Both the position numbers and the translations under genes were made by a program. Source: Rhea pennata (taxonomy: Eukaryota > Chordata > Aves > Rheiformes > Rheidae). Taken from it: a DNA stretch of 64,000 bases. The notes under the pieces were generated by a model. That model was not told the origin of the DNA, did no database searches, and saw only the letters and a list, made by a program, of their open reading frames with translations. Shown piece by piece: positions 11,752 to 24,106 of this stretch (position 1 is its first letter; each line of letters begins with the position of its first letter). The DNA is taken from NCBI RefSeq assembly GCF_028389875.1, contig NC_084682.1, positions 3,730,001 to 3,794,000 of the forward strand. Reading direction: 5' to 3'.

Positions 11752-13949
11752 CTAACAGGAAAACCAAAACAAAAAGCATAATGTCTCCATTTCTGGTTAT
11801 CAAGAGTCTCTTTACTCCATACTCCAAGGATACAGACAAACATCCAACAGCTCTCCAAATCCAAATCACAGTTACCCTGCGTTACAACATTAGAAAGGAG
11901 AAAGTGATTTAATTCCCACAGTGACAGAGTTTAAAACATTCCCACCTACAAAAATCCTATTTTTCTCAATTCAATGAAAAGACTCTCTTACTTTTAACAT
12001 CAGAACAAAAGCTTGTTAAACAATCTCTCCTATTAATCAGCCCACTGTTTGGGCTCCAGAAGCAGTACAGCTTCATAGAGGCTTCAGTTCAATCCTGAAT
12101 GAGAATCATAAGTCTTACTTTTTTTGCTAGAATTTTTATAGCAGTAAAAATTATCCAAAACTGAAGTGTAGCAAAGGCAGCAACTACAGATCCCCTTGCA
12201 GCTGGTACATTCTCAACTGGCTCTGCAGTGAAAGATGCAAAGCCAAGTATGACGATCAAATACATAAGGTCTATACTAATCCTAAAATTATAACTAAAGC
12301 TATTCTCATACTAAAAAGCATCTATTCTGGCATCTAACCTCCAGATAGTCAGTATGCAAGACATCAAAAATCTCACAACTTTTAAAAAATCCCTCAATAT
12401 AGTAACTAAGATAGAATGGCATCTCATGTTGTTCAGTCTAACATCTCTAAACCTGAAAAGGAAAATTCTTCAGCTGTCTGCTGGAAAGCTATTTGAGAAA
12501 TGTACATTCTCGCCACTAGTCTCCCTTTACTAACATTGTTTCAGCCTTAAAAAGCCCAAAAGAACAATTGTAGTTCTCCTTTTTCAGGAGAGGAAAGACA
12601 ACAAGTGAGAGGGCAGCTTAAAACAGAATGTTGCAAGAGCTTCCCCCTGCCTTTTTTAAAAAAACCCTGAACAGTTGACAATTCTTATGCAATCAAACAC
12701 AAAGAAAGTAGACAGTCAGATTCCTTGCTTTAAAAATCCTCTCTTGAAGCAAAATATTTTCTGGAATTTTATTTTGGAAGAAGAATCCCCCAAAAATAAA
12801 ACATCGTATTTGCCTTTTATTTCCCCCTGAAAACAAACTGTGATTTAGAGTTTTTATCAGGCTTCTTCAGGAAAGTAGCACAATATTACAATGATAGGTT
12901 TATATAACCTATTCCATCCAATGGCAGAAATTAAAGTTTTAAGGCAAAAATACTTCCCCTTTGCTTTATGTTGTAAATATTGCTTATGAGCCAAGTAGTA
13001 GATCAGTTTTGGTAAACAGGAGTAAAATCTTCTATTTAACTCAGGTGACAATCATTTTGTTAGTTTTAAAAAAAAATACTATAAAATTTTGGATATTTGT
13101 TTCATATTTCCTGAGTTTCACTAATCAGTTTTAGACAGATATTCTTCTAAACATAAAAAAAAAAAAAAAAAAAACATAAAAAAAAAGAAAAAATGCAGAG
13201 AGAAGAGATGAACTCTAAGCAAGGAAGTGAAAGACAAAAATTGCTGCAAAAAGCAACACAGCAGTGTAGGCACAATCTTTCTGCATTACTTGCGATACAG
13301 ATAACATTGCTAGCTAGAATGTGATTAAAAGGGTTTTACCTAAAACCCAATAGTCAAAAGGCATCAAGGTCTCAGGAAGGAGTCCCTCCTCCAACAACTT
13401 TTTCCTGAAATTAAATGAACACAAATATAACTATAGCTAGTTAAACAAACTAGCAGAAACTAATATCTTGCATGTTACAATTTTTGCTCAGTGAAATCGA
13501 ACTTGTGACCCCAGAAAACCTACACCAAGGAGAAGCAGTATAACAGTCCTTGCAGCAGTTTGCTTCCAAAAAATGCTGAAAGGCTGCATAACCAACCAAA
13601 GGATAACAGAGGACTGACCTGCTACAGAAGCAGCTCTGTAGCATCATTCTGCTGCCACTCACCCTCGGGAGTTTGATCCAAACTGCTAGTCACGTACCAG
13701 TGGAGCTGTGAAACTCCTTCTCTCTCAGATCAGTTTTGTATCAGCTTGCCACTCTAGAAGTCAGGGGAGTTACACTAGTATTTACTTGAGGATAACAGAC
13801 CAGTTGCTACAGTGATACAAGGATCAGATGTTTGGCTATCCCTTCGTTTCATCTGGGCAATAAGTCACTAAAGATGGTGGAGTATTTTGTTTCTAGCGAC
13901 TGCACTTAGTAGTTATATATGATTTATATCTGTATGTGTATGCATATAC

Positions 13950-13994
<45 letters not shown>

Positions 13995-16900
13995 CATACA
14001 TACGCATAACACAAACATAAAATTACACGCACACATTTACACATGCAAAGCTCAAGTTGCAAAGGGTAATATTTAAATTGGATATCCACAGTGAGAAAGC
14101 CTGATGCTTACAGAAAGATTCCCTTTTCTTAGAAAGCAAAAGCCATCAGAGCTGTTCTGCACACAGCTACTCTAAAAAAAATAAAAGTCTCAGGGAACTT
14201 CAATCACATTTTATAGCCTTAAGTATAACAAACATCCATTTCTGCCTTACGTGGAAGCTACATGTATTGCATTCTTACATTCATCCCTTTTCTTTGTGCA
14301 AATTTAGCCCTCAAGAGAAGTGTCAGTTGGTTTGGTCTTTGCATTCAGCCTAACTATGTTGCAAGAAAGTTAATGTAGTACAATACAAACTGCTCTCCAG
14401 TTTTTATGCTAAATCCAGGCTGTGAACAGCACTCCCTTCTCCGAGAACTGAATTCTACTTCAATTCACTAAATATCTTACTGGTACATAAAAATCATAAA
14501 TCTCCAAGGATCTCAGGTGTATTATTAAATACATATTACAGCATTTGCAAGTCCCGCTAACACAGTCAGTTTTACCCTGCCTGCTTGGAAAGGCACTAAT
14601 CTGGGATTAACTTTGCATAATGCTACCTCAAGTACACAAGCCAATGTTTATAGCAAATCAGACAAATAATCTCCTTGCACACTAGTGTAGGGTGAATACT
14701 TTTTTTAAAATGTTCCAAAGTTCATCCACTCTGCACACTCATATTTAAGAATATGCTTGACAAGGAGATTCAGTGCTTATCACATGGCAAGTGTGAAAGG
14801 GCTGCAATTCAGAAATTGAATCCTTACTTGTTTCAGAAAGAACTTCTTGGTTTACTAAAGTATGATTAGACTTTAAGCATCTTAGTATAAGAAATGGGAG
14901 GATATGCATTGAACAAGCTTAGCTTTCTGCCCTGTTGACCTATTTGAAGCATATCAGAATCACCAGTTTTGTTCTGATGCTTCCACACAAAGATTAATAT
15001 GTTACTGGAGCAGGAGACTGACCCAAAATGGACAGCTATCCTTGGTTAGCTGAGTCCACGTCCTCAACTCTACTCCTGGTCTGAGAAAGGTCATGAGAGG
15101 AAACTGAATTCCAGTTGTCAAACAGACCCACACTTCTTATGAACACACAAAAAAAACCACTCAGTCCATACCTAAAAAGAAAATTTCCTAGCACACTGTG
15201 TACCAGCAAACATAACTACTTACAATAAAAGAACAAGGAAAAGAACTTTGTTATTTTTCATATCAGAGTCGCTTAGATCACTTGCTAGAGCTGCGCTCAC
15301 ACAAGAACTTCTTTGTAAGGCTGAACAAATAGCCTACAAAACACTATTCAGATTAGTGCAATCCATAACATTAAGCATAAAGAGACAATTATTGCTACTC
15401 AAAATGTAAACTGGCCAACAAAAAGGCCTATCATAACTGTGGCTGGCACTTCACAGCTTAAGCAAAATAAACTATAACAAGCTATTAGACCATCAGAACA
15501 TAAAATTCAGCACTGCAATTTCTGTAGTCTGTACTAGGAAAAAAGGATAAAAAGTCTTTCCTTTCTGAGGTGTGAGGGGTTGAGGGGGAAGGCTGCTGAA
15601 GCACCTTGTATTGGCACTTACCTAAAGTGAACCAGCTTTATGACAACGCTGTTGGGTGCTTGCACTCTTATCAAGGGAGCAGAGTGTGGGTGCATGTTCT
15701 GTACTAAGGATTTTTTTGAGGAGTCTTTTCCATTGTGCTGGAATACCAAGGAAGCCGTTAAACTACTTTAAGGATCTCAGTGCTTTCCCAGACATTGTTA
15801 GAATCGCTGATTCTCATCACTGCTTACCCCAAACAGCCCCTGGAACCCAGACTCCCAGCTTCATAGTCACCCAGCTCAGAGAACCAACAGCTGGGCAGAC
15901 TTAGCTTAGCCCAGTTTGTTGATGTTATCTCTCAGATACCTTGACAAAAGATCAAAGATGCTGTATTGGCATTTCTCACATTTTAACCACATGCTCAAAC
16001 CCTGTCCAGATCCTGCGGCTTCCTTCTCCTCAGCTTTTCTGATAGTGCCATTCCTTCCTTTCCCTGCTCATCACTGTTCTTCATTTACAATAAAGACAGC
16101 AAAAGACTAAAAGTTAGGTTTTCACAGGTGTTTAAGCGATGCCACTGAACTAGAGAGCTTTACACATCTGTGATACGGTTTCGTTATGGATATCAAACAC
16201 CCTACAGAGACAAAAATTTACACAGGGAATGAATTGCCAGCTTCTTGGCAAAGTAAGAGTTTTGAGAGCACTTTCCTTCAAAAGTCAAAGATCTTAGGTA
16301 TACGAAAATGTTTAGGTAAAGGACAAAATCAGTCTTAAAGTAAAACATTACATACCCTTTCAGCTCCGTACTGCTGTTTCACTCTTCGCTCTTCTGTATT
16401 TGAAGCCAATGGAACAGACAACTATATCCTCAGCTCTGTAGGCATTCAAGACCAAAGTAACTGCTCTTCCAGACCTCCTGTCCCTACGGAGTAAGATAAT
16501 ACTGTTCATCACATGACACAAAACTGACACAGACCCTAACGTGAAGGTTAATAACTTTCTTAAAAGCCACAGAAAATATAAAAAGTAACTGCTTGGTTTT
16601 TTCCAGTTCTTTAACACTCATGGGAGGCATTCAATTAAAATAAATTAGGACAACTGAAAGATGTTCAAAATCTCCATAGATATAATCTATAACGGGCAAC
16701 TTTGACATAAGCACACTTATTCCCATACTAAAAATGTTTTCCTAACTAAAATAGTTTAATCCCTCAGAGGAAAGGTCAAGTAACTTAGTTAAAGACCCTT
16801 GGCTTCCATTTTGTGGGTTATGCCTCAGTACACCAGACCTATTTTCCAATTCCTAGCCTGATACAGTTTCAAAACAGTCATTCTACAATTTAGAGTTAAA

Positions 16901-19900
16901 ACGTCTGTTTTTCCTAAAAGACCTTGGGACACCCTTTCAGAAAGGATGATTTAATGTTGTTGTCACACTAGCTTCAGGGAAGCTGTGCATTTTTCTTTTG
17001 AGGTTATTAAAAATTCTGATCCTGCCATTAAAGCCATATATATCAAACTGTTCTCTCTAGTGGATTCTCTCAGGTGACACATGAATGTTGATAGTTGTCC
17101 CTCCAGCACTCAAATCAGGGGCTATGAGAGCACAGCGGAGTCAGTACACAATATATGGATAAAACATATAGAAGATGATAGGGAATACAATGTTCAGGGT
17201 GTGCAGACCTTTGTGGTGCTCTCTTGCTGAAACTTCCAAAAGAAAAAGGTTTACATAGAAGACAGGAAATTAAAATAACTGGGACTATGAATACTGTGGC
17301 ATATCATGCCTCAATGCAGGTCACAGATCAATTTTGCAACAATCCTGGGATGCAGATCACAGAACGAGACTGCTCCTCTGTTGACTGTGACAATACTCAG
17401 CAGGCTGCTGAGAAAACCATTTCCAGATTGTCACGGAGGGTGACATACGCTTTTGAGAGGGTGACCTGAGGAGATGTCCTCAGCGTTACTTCTGTGCTGC
17501 TACACTTGCTTCAACACAACTATATCCAGACAGATTTTAAATTAGAATTGCCACAAACTCCTTTGGTACTTCATGTCCTCTCTCTCAAACAGGGATTCAG
17601 CGACAAGTACTCACGCACAGCACTGGCGACTGCCACAATAAGGTGCCTCTTGGCGAGGGCATGTCATGTATGTGCAAGAAATTCTCTCACCAAGACTGAT
17701 GACTCAAAGACAGATATGAGCAGAGAGAAGGGCTTTGGAGAAAGGTGCAACACAACATAGGAAAAAGAACATAACTTAATATTCAGGTGACTAAACAGAC
17801 ATGCTAACCTTCACATCTCAGTTTCAGAGGGCTATACTGCAATTCATGTGCATGCCACCTGTCAAGATTAGTTTTATCCTACAGCCCTCAGAATTCATTA
17901 TGGATTCAGAAGGTGGAAGTCAAGCTCACCACCATCAGCTTCCCTGTGCTTCCAAAAGACACAGAGGAAAGAAATGTCACAGAAATTGTTTCAGAAAACG
18001 TAATGGAATCCACTAGCCAGGTAAAAATGTAACTAGAAATGAACCAAGAATTAGCAAAAGAGTATAATCATAGCCTTAAGGACCACCACCTCTGACTCCT
18101 CCAGCAGTTGGGAAAGAGAGCAGATTTGGTAAGAACTTTGGCTCTACCCTATCTTTCTCAGTGCTGGAAGACAGTTTCTCCACAGAAAGATGCTTAAGCC
18201 TGCCCAGTTGTTAAAGCCAGAATGCTACTTGCTTAAGAGGAGCTACTTATGAGGTACAGTGTAAACAAAAAGGCAATGAACAGGAGAGCCTAACAGATCC
18301 CACAGAAAACAGGAGCGAAAACATTCTCATGCTGCCACTTGAGACTTTTTATCTCCTCTTCAGAGATGTTACCAGTCTCTAAGTTCAACCAATTCAGGTT
18401 ATACCATGACAGCACAGAGCCACCTTAGCTCTTCAATGAGAATACCCTGTCCCTACAAGGTGAATCGCAGAGACAAAGTTAGAATCTCGTAGAAGAGAAG
18501 AACAGTCTTTCAACAAGTCTGAAATACGCCAAACAACTGCCTGCCTCACAAACAACATCATACTGTCTCTTGGCTCCACCTGGTCAGTGCAACACCAGAC
18601 CAGCAAGGTATTGCCCCATGACTGTGGTTCCAACCTGCTAGAGCAGTACAAAAAGTTAAGTGTTGCAAGAGCTTCAAGGCTGTGCCCTTCGTTCTTGCAG
18701 AATAGCAAAGTCCAGCCAGCTAACATTTCTCCATGGGTAACAGAAGTTAAAGTTCTAACTTCCAGATAATAATTTGTTTCTTGTCATAATTATACCAGAA
18801 GAAGAGTGACCTAGCTCTACTACACACCAGAACTCTGTCAAGATGAGAACAACAAGCCAATTCAAAATCCTTAACTCCCAAATGATAGGAGAAAATGTGC
18901 ACTTACATTCCTGGTGGATAAAAAAGAAATTCGTGAACCCTTAGCGACAGACTAGAATAGCTAAGTTACTGAGTGTTTAAGCAAAATCAAATGGAGAGCT
19001 CTCCACTAATGCTGTCTATTAAGAAGCTGAAAACAACCCAAATCTGTTGGTTAGGAACAGTATACTGAGGTTCCACCACACACCAATAAATTTGTTAAAA
19101 CAAAAAAAAAAAAAAAAAAAAAGCAGCTGACAATACATTTTTCCCTCAATACTCATTAAGAAATGCAAGTAGATCTCTAAATATGCATTAATTACACAGA
19201 ACATTCTAGTGAGAGGCATTCTCAAATTGTAATTAGAAATAGTTACAACAAATTCAGAAGATACAACCACAGGGGAAGAAAAAGCTTTAAAGTAGAAACA
19301 GTACAGCTCAGAAGCCAATGCTTGCTTCCAGTATACTCACCTTTCTCATTGCTGCCTCACACTTACAAGTGAGGAACTCCCCTTCTATCCTTTCCCACAA
19401 AAATTACAAGTATCATTGACTTCAGCTGCTAACTAGGACAAGAAGCTTAGCTCAGTTGAATAAGCGGTGCTCATCTGCCATTGCACAACTAGAAGCATGT
19501 TTTTTCAAGCTCATCTAAAAACAAGAGATGAAGCAATCTTCGCAACTGTCACTTATGACTAATGAGGAGCAGCAGAGTCCATCCCATGCTGCAGAAACAA
19601 TAGATGGAAAGAAAGAGGAGTCATGTTATGTAGCCTTTTAAAGGGTAAATTAATGCATTAAAAAAGAGTTTGTATTTCCTACGTTATCAGAAAATAAGAT
19701 GCTACATAGTGAGAGCCTATTTGACAAGAAGTGGTGTTAAACAACCTGAGGTAAGCAGAAGTCCTAACAGCAAAACAGACCCAAAAACCACAGCTCCAAC
19801 AAAGTGAGTATGCTTCAAGGTAGAAAAGAGTAATGTCACACCCCCCTCGCCTCAAAGTGCACAACCAATACTATTAATGATAACTAAACCAGGTTACCCA

Positions 19901-20783
19901 CTTGTTGGGTAAGCATCGTCGCATATGGGAGAGAAAACAAGGACAGGAGAGAACCCTGAAGCTTTACATGTGTACTTCGAAGTGGATAACCTGCATTCAC
20001 TGCATTTTGTAGACAAGCTGCCACTGTCAAACAATTTCTTATCCCTTCCCTCAACTGACCTAAATGACCTATCAAATACCCAAGCAGCAAAACTGAAACA
20101 AGACAAGAGTCTTGCTGCTGTATTACCTTCTGTAATCACTAAATGACACTGGCCAGAAGATTAAGAAGACACACAAGCAAATCGAGATGTTTAACTTCAA
20201 TTAACAGCAGCAGGACGCTAAGCATCTGCCTGGATTTGGGCCTAACCACAAGAGCCCGTAAGAGGAGCCACAAGCAGCTAGGCGCTGGGATCACGGGCGT
20301 GCTGCAGGGGACGCAGACGCGGTCCAGCGAGGGGAGCAAGCACCGCTCTACGGGCGGAGCAGGCAGCGGCCGCAGGCACCGCACCCGCGGCAGCCAGGAG
20401 GATTCGTTTCTCCCTGTGTCATCAGCCACGGTCCCCCAGGCCGGAGCGGGGCAGTTCCCTCTCCCACGGCTTCCAGGGGGGGATGAACAGGGAGCAACGC
20501 AGCGGCGGCCCCGTCGAGCCCCCCACGGCCGCGGCCGCCTCCGGGGACCCTCCACACGCAGCGCCCCCCCCCCGGCCCGGCCCGGCCCGGCCCGTCACCA
20601 TGGAGACGGAGGGGGGGGCGCTACCGGACCCCTGGCTCGGGCTTGGGGGCAGCGGGTGCGGAGAGCCGCGGCGGCGGCGGCGGCGGCTGAGGGGGCGGCG
20701 GGCGCTGCCCGCCCGCCCGCGGCAGAGGCCCCCGCACCGCCCCGCCCGGCCCGGCCCGGCCCGGCCCGCGGCGCCGCACTCAC
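11752..20783 (-). other. VMP1: VMP1 intron 1
   Basis: 9 kb intron from the CpG island to the start-codon exon. Contains A tracts (13155-13174 and about 19101-19122) and a compound (TA)n(TG)n microsatellite (13949-13994). From about 20280 it merges into the CpG island. No RNA gene or transposon recognised. Confidence 0.7.
13949..13994. repeat. Compound (TA)n(TG)n microsatellite
   Basis: A run of TA dinucleotides passes directly into a run of TG dinucleotides, flanked by ATAC/GCATAC-rich sequence. Likely length-polymorphic. Confidence 0.9.
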
Positions 20784-20871
20784 CGCGCTCCGCTCCAGCA
20801 GCTCCCGCTGGGCCCGGGCCAACCCGGAAGTGGGGGCGGGGAGATCCCACCCGCCGGCAAGCGTCACTTCC
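20784..20871 (-). other. VMP1: VMP1 non-coding exon 1 (5' end approximate)
   Basis: A strong donor on the minus strand (GAGCGCG|GTGAGT; last exon base 20784) sits in the CpG island about 9 kb upstream of the start-codon exon. This is where VMP1 exon 1 lies relative to PTRH2 in other vertebrates. The transcription start is not determinable. I end the exon at the ETS/CRE-like motif (20861-20871) as a rough limit. The exon has no expected coding capacity. Confidence 0.6.
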
Positions 20872-20969
20872 TACGCGCCTACCCCCACGGAAGCCGTTTC
20901 CCTCTCCTCACGCGCGCGTGTGTGGGTGATGTCATCACCGGGCGACGGATGCCGGGCAGGGCGGGCGGT

Positions 20970-21014
20970 GTCGGCGCCAGCGGAGCAGCAACGGCCTGAG
21001 CGGCGCGAGCGCAG
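20970..21014 (+). other. PTRH2: PTRH2 non-coding exon 1 (5' end approximate)
   Basis: A donor GAGCGCAG|GTATCG ends the exon at 21014. The matching acceptor is CCTCCTCTTTCAG, ending at 21613. The transcription start is a guess placed downstream of the ATF/CREB-like palindrome. The exon contains no plausible start codon for the PTRH2 frame. Confidence 0.6.
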
Positions 21015-21613
21015 GTATCGGGGGGGGGGGAGGGCCAGGGGCCTCCGGGCCCCGGGGGGGCGGTCAGGGGTCCCTGAGGCCCCGGGGGGGGCGGTCAGGG
21101 CCCCCCTGGGGCTCCGGCGGGGGAGGTCGGGGGCCTCGGCGGCTCCTCAAGGCCCCGGGGGCGGCCCCGGCACCTGGCGGGGGGTGTGTGTGTGTGGGGG
21201 GGGGGGGATTGCGTCGCAGGCACGAGCGCTGATTTGGGGCATTGACTTTAAAAATCTGTTTCGCTGCTTCTCTCGCTGGTCTGAGCGGCACTTTAAGCAT
21301 GTTTTTTTGTTGTTGTTGTTTTTAGTTCTACTCGTAATTGCTAAGTAGCAGCATCGCTGATAGGATGATGCATCACCACCACTGGTGTTTTTGTGGGTAT
21401 AAATTAAATCTGTCAGCGTGAGAGCTGGAAAGGGCCTCCTGTACCAAAGATGTGACTGAGCATCCTTTCTCAATGCATGAAACTAGAGTAGCCCTTTTTA
21501 ATAATTATTTTCTTGTTTATAAAATAACCAGATGCTCTTAAAACTTCAGGCCTCAGAATCTCACTTTCAGAAGTTGAAAAACTCTTTGTCCCTCCCCACC
21601 CCTCCTCTTTCAG
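21015..21613 (+). other. PTRH2: PTRH2 intron 1, G-rich at its 5' end
   Basis: A GT-AG intron. Its first about 200 nt are a chain of G-runs, including two near-identical copies of a roughly 23-nt unit (21048-21070 and 21078-21101) and a run of twelve G after a short (GT)n at 21185-21207. The rest is ordinary sequence. Confidence 0.8.
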
Positions 21614-21631
21614 TCTCCAAAATCCATCACT

Positions 21632-22150
21632 ATGGATTATCTCTCCAAGCCCGGCCTCCTCAGTGTCATTGCTGGAGTTGCATGTGGAGTGTGCCTGGGA
21701 TGGGGCATTCGTGGGAAACTTCTAAAACACCCTAGAGCCGGAATGACTGCAGCCCCAAACGAGCTGGGGAGCGAAGCTAACATCATGGGGGAGTCTGGGG
21801 AGTTCAAGATGGTGCTGATTGTCCGTAACGATTTGAAGATGGGGAAGGGTAAAGTAGCTGCACAGTGTTCCCATGCTGCTGTTTCTGCCTACAAGCAAGT
21901 TCAAAGAAGAAATCCTGAACTCCTTAAACAATGGGAGTACTGCGGACAACCTAAGGTGGTGCTCAAGGCTCCCGATGAAGAGACTCTCATCCAGCTCCTT
22001 GCTGACGCTAAACAGCTAGGACTGACTGTGAGTTTAATCCAAGATGCAGGTCGTACTCAAATAGCACCAGGCTCCCGGACAGTCCTTGGTATTGGACCAG
22101 GACCGGCTGATATAATAGATAAAGTATCTGGTCATCTAAAACTCTTCTAA
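21632..22150 (+). CDS. PTRH2: Peptidyl-tRNA hydrolase 2 (Bit1), mitochondrial
   Basis: The protein has 172 residues; the family is usually about 179 in mammals. It hydrolyses peptidyl-tRNA to recycle tRNA. It is anchored at the mitochondrial outer membrane and is also linked to anoikis signalling as Bit1 (family knowledge). A hydrophobic anchor lies at residues 9-26 ([18 protein letters not shown]). The Pth2 domain runs from about residue 57 to the end, with the conserved N-terminal motif [15 protein letters not shown] (69-83) and the active-site region [20 protein letters not shown] (137-156). The whole coding sequence lies in one exon, as in other vertebrates. The start is the first ATG after the acceptor, and it leads directly into the anchor. 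The gene is divergent from VMP1 and convergent with CLTC. It is intact. Confidence 0.97.
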   Translation: MDYLSKPGLLSVIAGVACGVCLGWGIRGKLLKHPRAGMTAAPNELGSEANIMGESGEFKMVLIVRNDLKMGKGKVAAQCSHAAVSAYKQVQRRNPELLKQWEYCGQPKVVLKAPDEETLIQLLADAKQLGLTVSLIQDAGRTQIAPGSRTVLGIGPGPADIIDKVSGHLKLF

Positions 22151-22200
22151 ACCAGGGACCAAAGAAATGTGAATGTAACAGTATACACGAGTACCAAAAG

Positions 22201-22252
22201 AATAAAATCCAAGTTTGCATTTTTTTCCAGATGTTCTCTCAGTATAAATAAA
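22201..22252 (+). terminator. PTRH2: PTRH2 polyadenylation signals
   Basis: Two AATAAA hexamers lie 51 and 97 nt after the stop codon (22201-22206 and 22247-22252). This implies a short 3' UTR of about 70-130 nt. Which one is used cannot be decided from sequence. Confidence 0.7.
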
Positions 22253-24106
22253 GCATGCCTTTTGAGTAAAACCACTTGTTATAAAAGATAAGTTTGCAAA
22301 GTTTAATATTATGCCATTCATAAGTTTCTCTGGCTTTTATATTGCTTTCTGAAGTGGGAAAGAAAATGCTAGATCTGAAGTTCAGAAAAGCAGAACTGGC
22401 AGGATGTTACTAACTGTACTAAAAAGGAATCTGATATTTTTGTATCGTGTAATTAAAGATCTTGCACTGTCTAGTTTACTGGCCTAATAGAAACATTAGG
22501 GGAGTGTAAGTGACTCTCTCATGAGCTAATAACGACATGCTCTCCCTGTCATTATTGTCCTCACTGCCTTGCATGAGGATTTTTTTTTTTTTGAAGAGAT
22601 TCCTTCTTTAAGCCAGAAGAGGTTAGCTGCTAAAGCAGTTACGAATTGTGGCATAAAATGGGGACAGATGGAGCTAACTTACTATCTACATAAACAATTG
22701 CTAATATGGCAACTGATGCAACAGCATGTAACCAGTATGAAATGGAACCAGTTTAACTACAGTTGTAGCCTGGGATAAAGAACCAGTAAACAGTTCTCAA
22801 GGGAAGGTGTAAGCCATGCCCCCTTCCAGATGTGTTTATGTAGCTACTGTATTTGCAGAAATTTCCAAGCAGGTCAGTGTTACCATTTAGATAATGGTAT
22901 AGGGAGTTACCCATATGTATCAACAGCTTGTCATGTAGGAACCAACTTGCATTCTGTTCTACTTTCGTCCTTTGGACTTCAAAGAAACACTCAAACAGAG
23001 AAGTTATTGGATAGAGTTCAGCTCACTGATATACAGTCAGTGCTGGTTAGGGACTTGTTTTCTGATGGGTAGATGCTATACTTGTAGCTCCACTTTAGCT
23101 CTGCTACTGTAAGAGGCAAGTTACACCTGTGTGTCTAATTGGATAGGGTTTCTATTACTAATATAGTTTTGTAATAAAAACATTTAAATTTAAATTTCTT
23201 TTTAAAGAATTCTGCTGTTGAAGTCACTCGCTTCACAGCCTCTCAGCCAAGTCTTCCTTTTGTCTTCTCTTACAACGTAACACGTAGTTGCGTTCCCATG
23301 AACTAAGAATTCCCTTAAAGCTTTATCAGCCAAACACACAGACCCAGACTGAATACTGGGAAGTGTTGAAATGCAACCATTTTACACACAAAGAATAGAG
23401 AGGGAATTATTACATTGCATCTCTTATTTAGACTTAAGGTTTTATGAAGACTGACACTAATCCCTGCCGGCTTTTGTTCTAGCTCACTCCTGGAAAAAAA
23501 AAAAAAAAAGAGAGATTGCAAGTGTTTTACCAGTGTAATTGAATTATTGGCCAGTCTCCATAGAGATTAAAGGAGGGAAAAAACAGTATTAGTATGCTGC
23601 AGTCACCCAGACAGATGGGCAGGGTGGTTTGGCCTCATGTATACAGAGGAAAGAAAAATAGCCCTTGGTGCCCCTGCCACAGGTCAGAAGTCTTTCCTCA
23701 AGGAGGGCCATCATCTGCAGAGATCTTGATCACTTAAGATCACACCTAGCCCTCTTCCCTGTCAGCTACAGGAGGGTCCAAGTCCACTGAGGACAAAGCC
23801 TCAGAGAGCATTTGGTGCTTCCAGCTCTAGGTACTACAGCTCATTTAGGAAAAGCAACCCTAGACAGAGCCTGTGGCAGGTCAGGCCCCCAGCCACCATT
23901 ATACGTTGAATGGCTGCAGTGCTCCACTGACAGGATCACGTAACGCGAGTGCGGAGCCCCCCATGAGCGAGCAGAAAGGGGATTTGGCTGCAAAGCTGGA
24001 ACCTGGCAGTGAAGATGGCTCCTGTAACCATTACCAATACAGACAGTCCTGCAGTATTTGTTACGCTCAAATATGACAGTATTCATAGACAAACATTTAA
24101 GTCAAT
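22253..24106. other. Intergenic region between the convergent 3' ends of PTRH2 and CLTC
   Basis: About 1.9 kb with no coding exon that I can recognise. It holds a poly(A) tract near 23494-23510 on the plus strand and otherwise unremarkable AT-rich sequence. Alternative, longer 3' UTRs of either gene could extend into it. Confidence 0.6.

Larger units (their letters stand above)
20571..21014. promoter_or_regulatory. VMP1/PTRH2 bidirectional CpG-island promoter
   Basis: A very GC- and CpG-rich block separates the VMP1 (minus) and PTRH2 (plus) first exons. Visible motifs are: an ETS-type CCGGAAGT next to GGGGCGGGG (about 20824-20841); an ETS/CRE-like composite read as GGAAGTGACGC on the minus strand (20861-20871); and the 15-nt palindrome GGTGATG-T-CATCACC (20925-20939), an ATF/CREB-type site. 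No TATA box is obvious. Divergent VMP1/PTRH2 transcription is known in mammals. The exact start sites here are inferred. Confidence 0.75.

Noticed and set aside
20143-21348. A 401-codon plus-strand open frame across the VMP1/PTRH2 CpG island, with overlapping frames on both strands
   Set aside because: GC-rich sequence lacks stop codons in all frames. The product is low-complexity Ala/Arg/Pro/Gly, crosses the VMP1 exon 1 donor and the PTRH2 exon 1/intron, and resembles no family.
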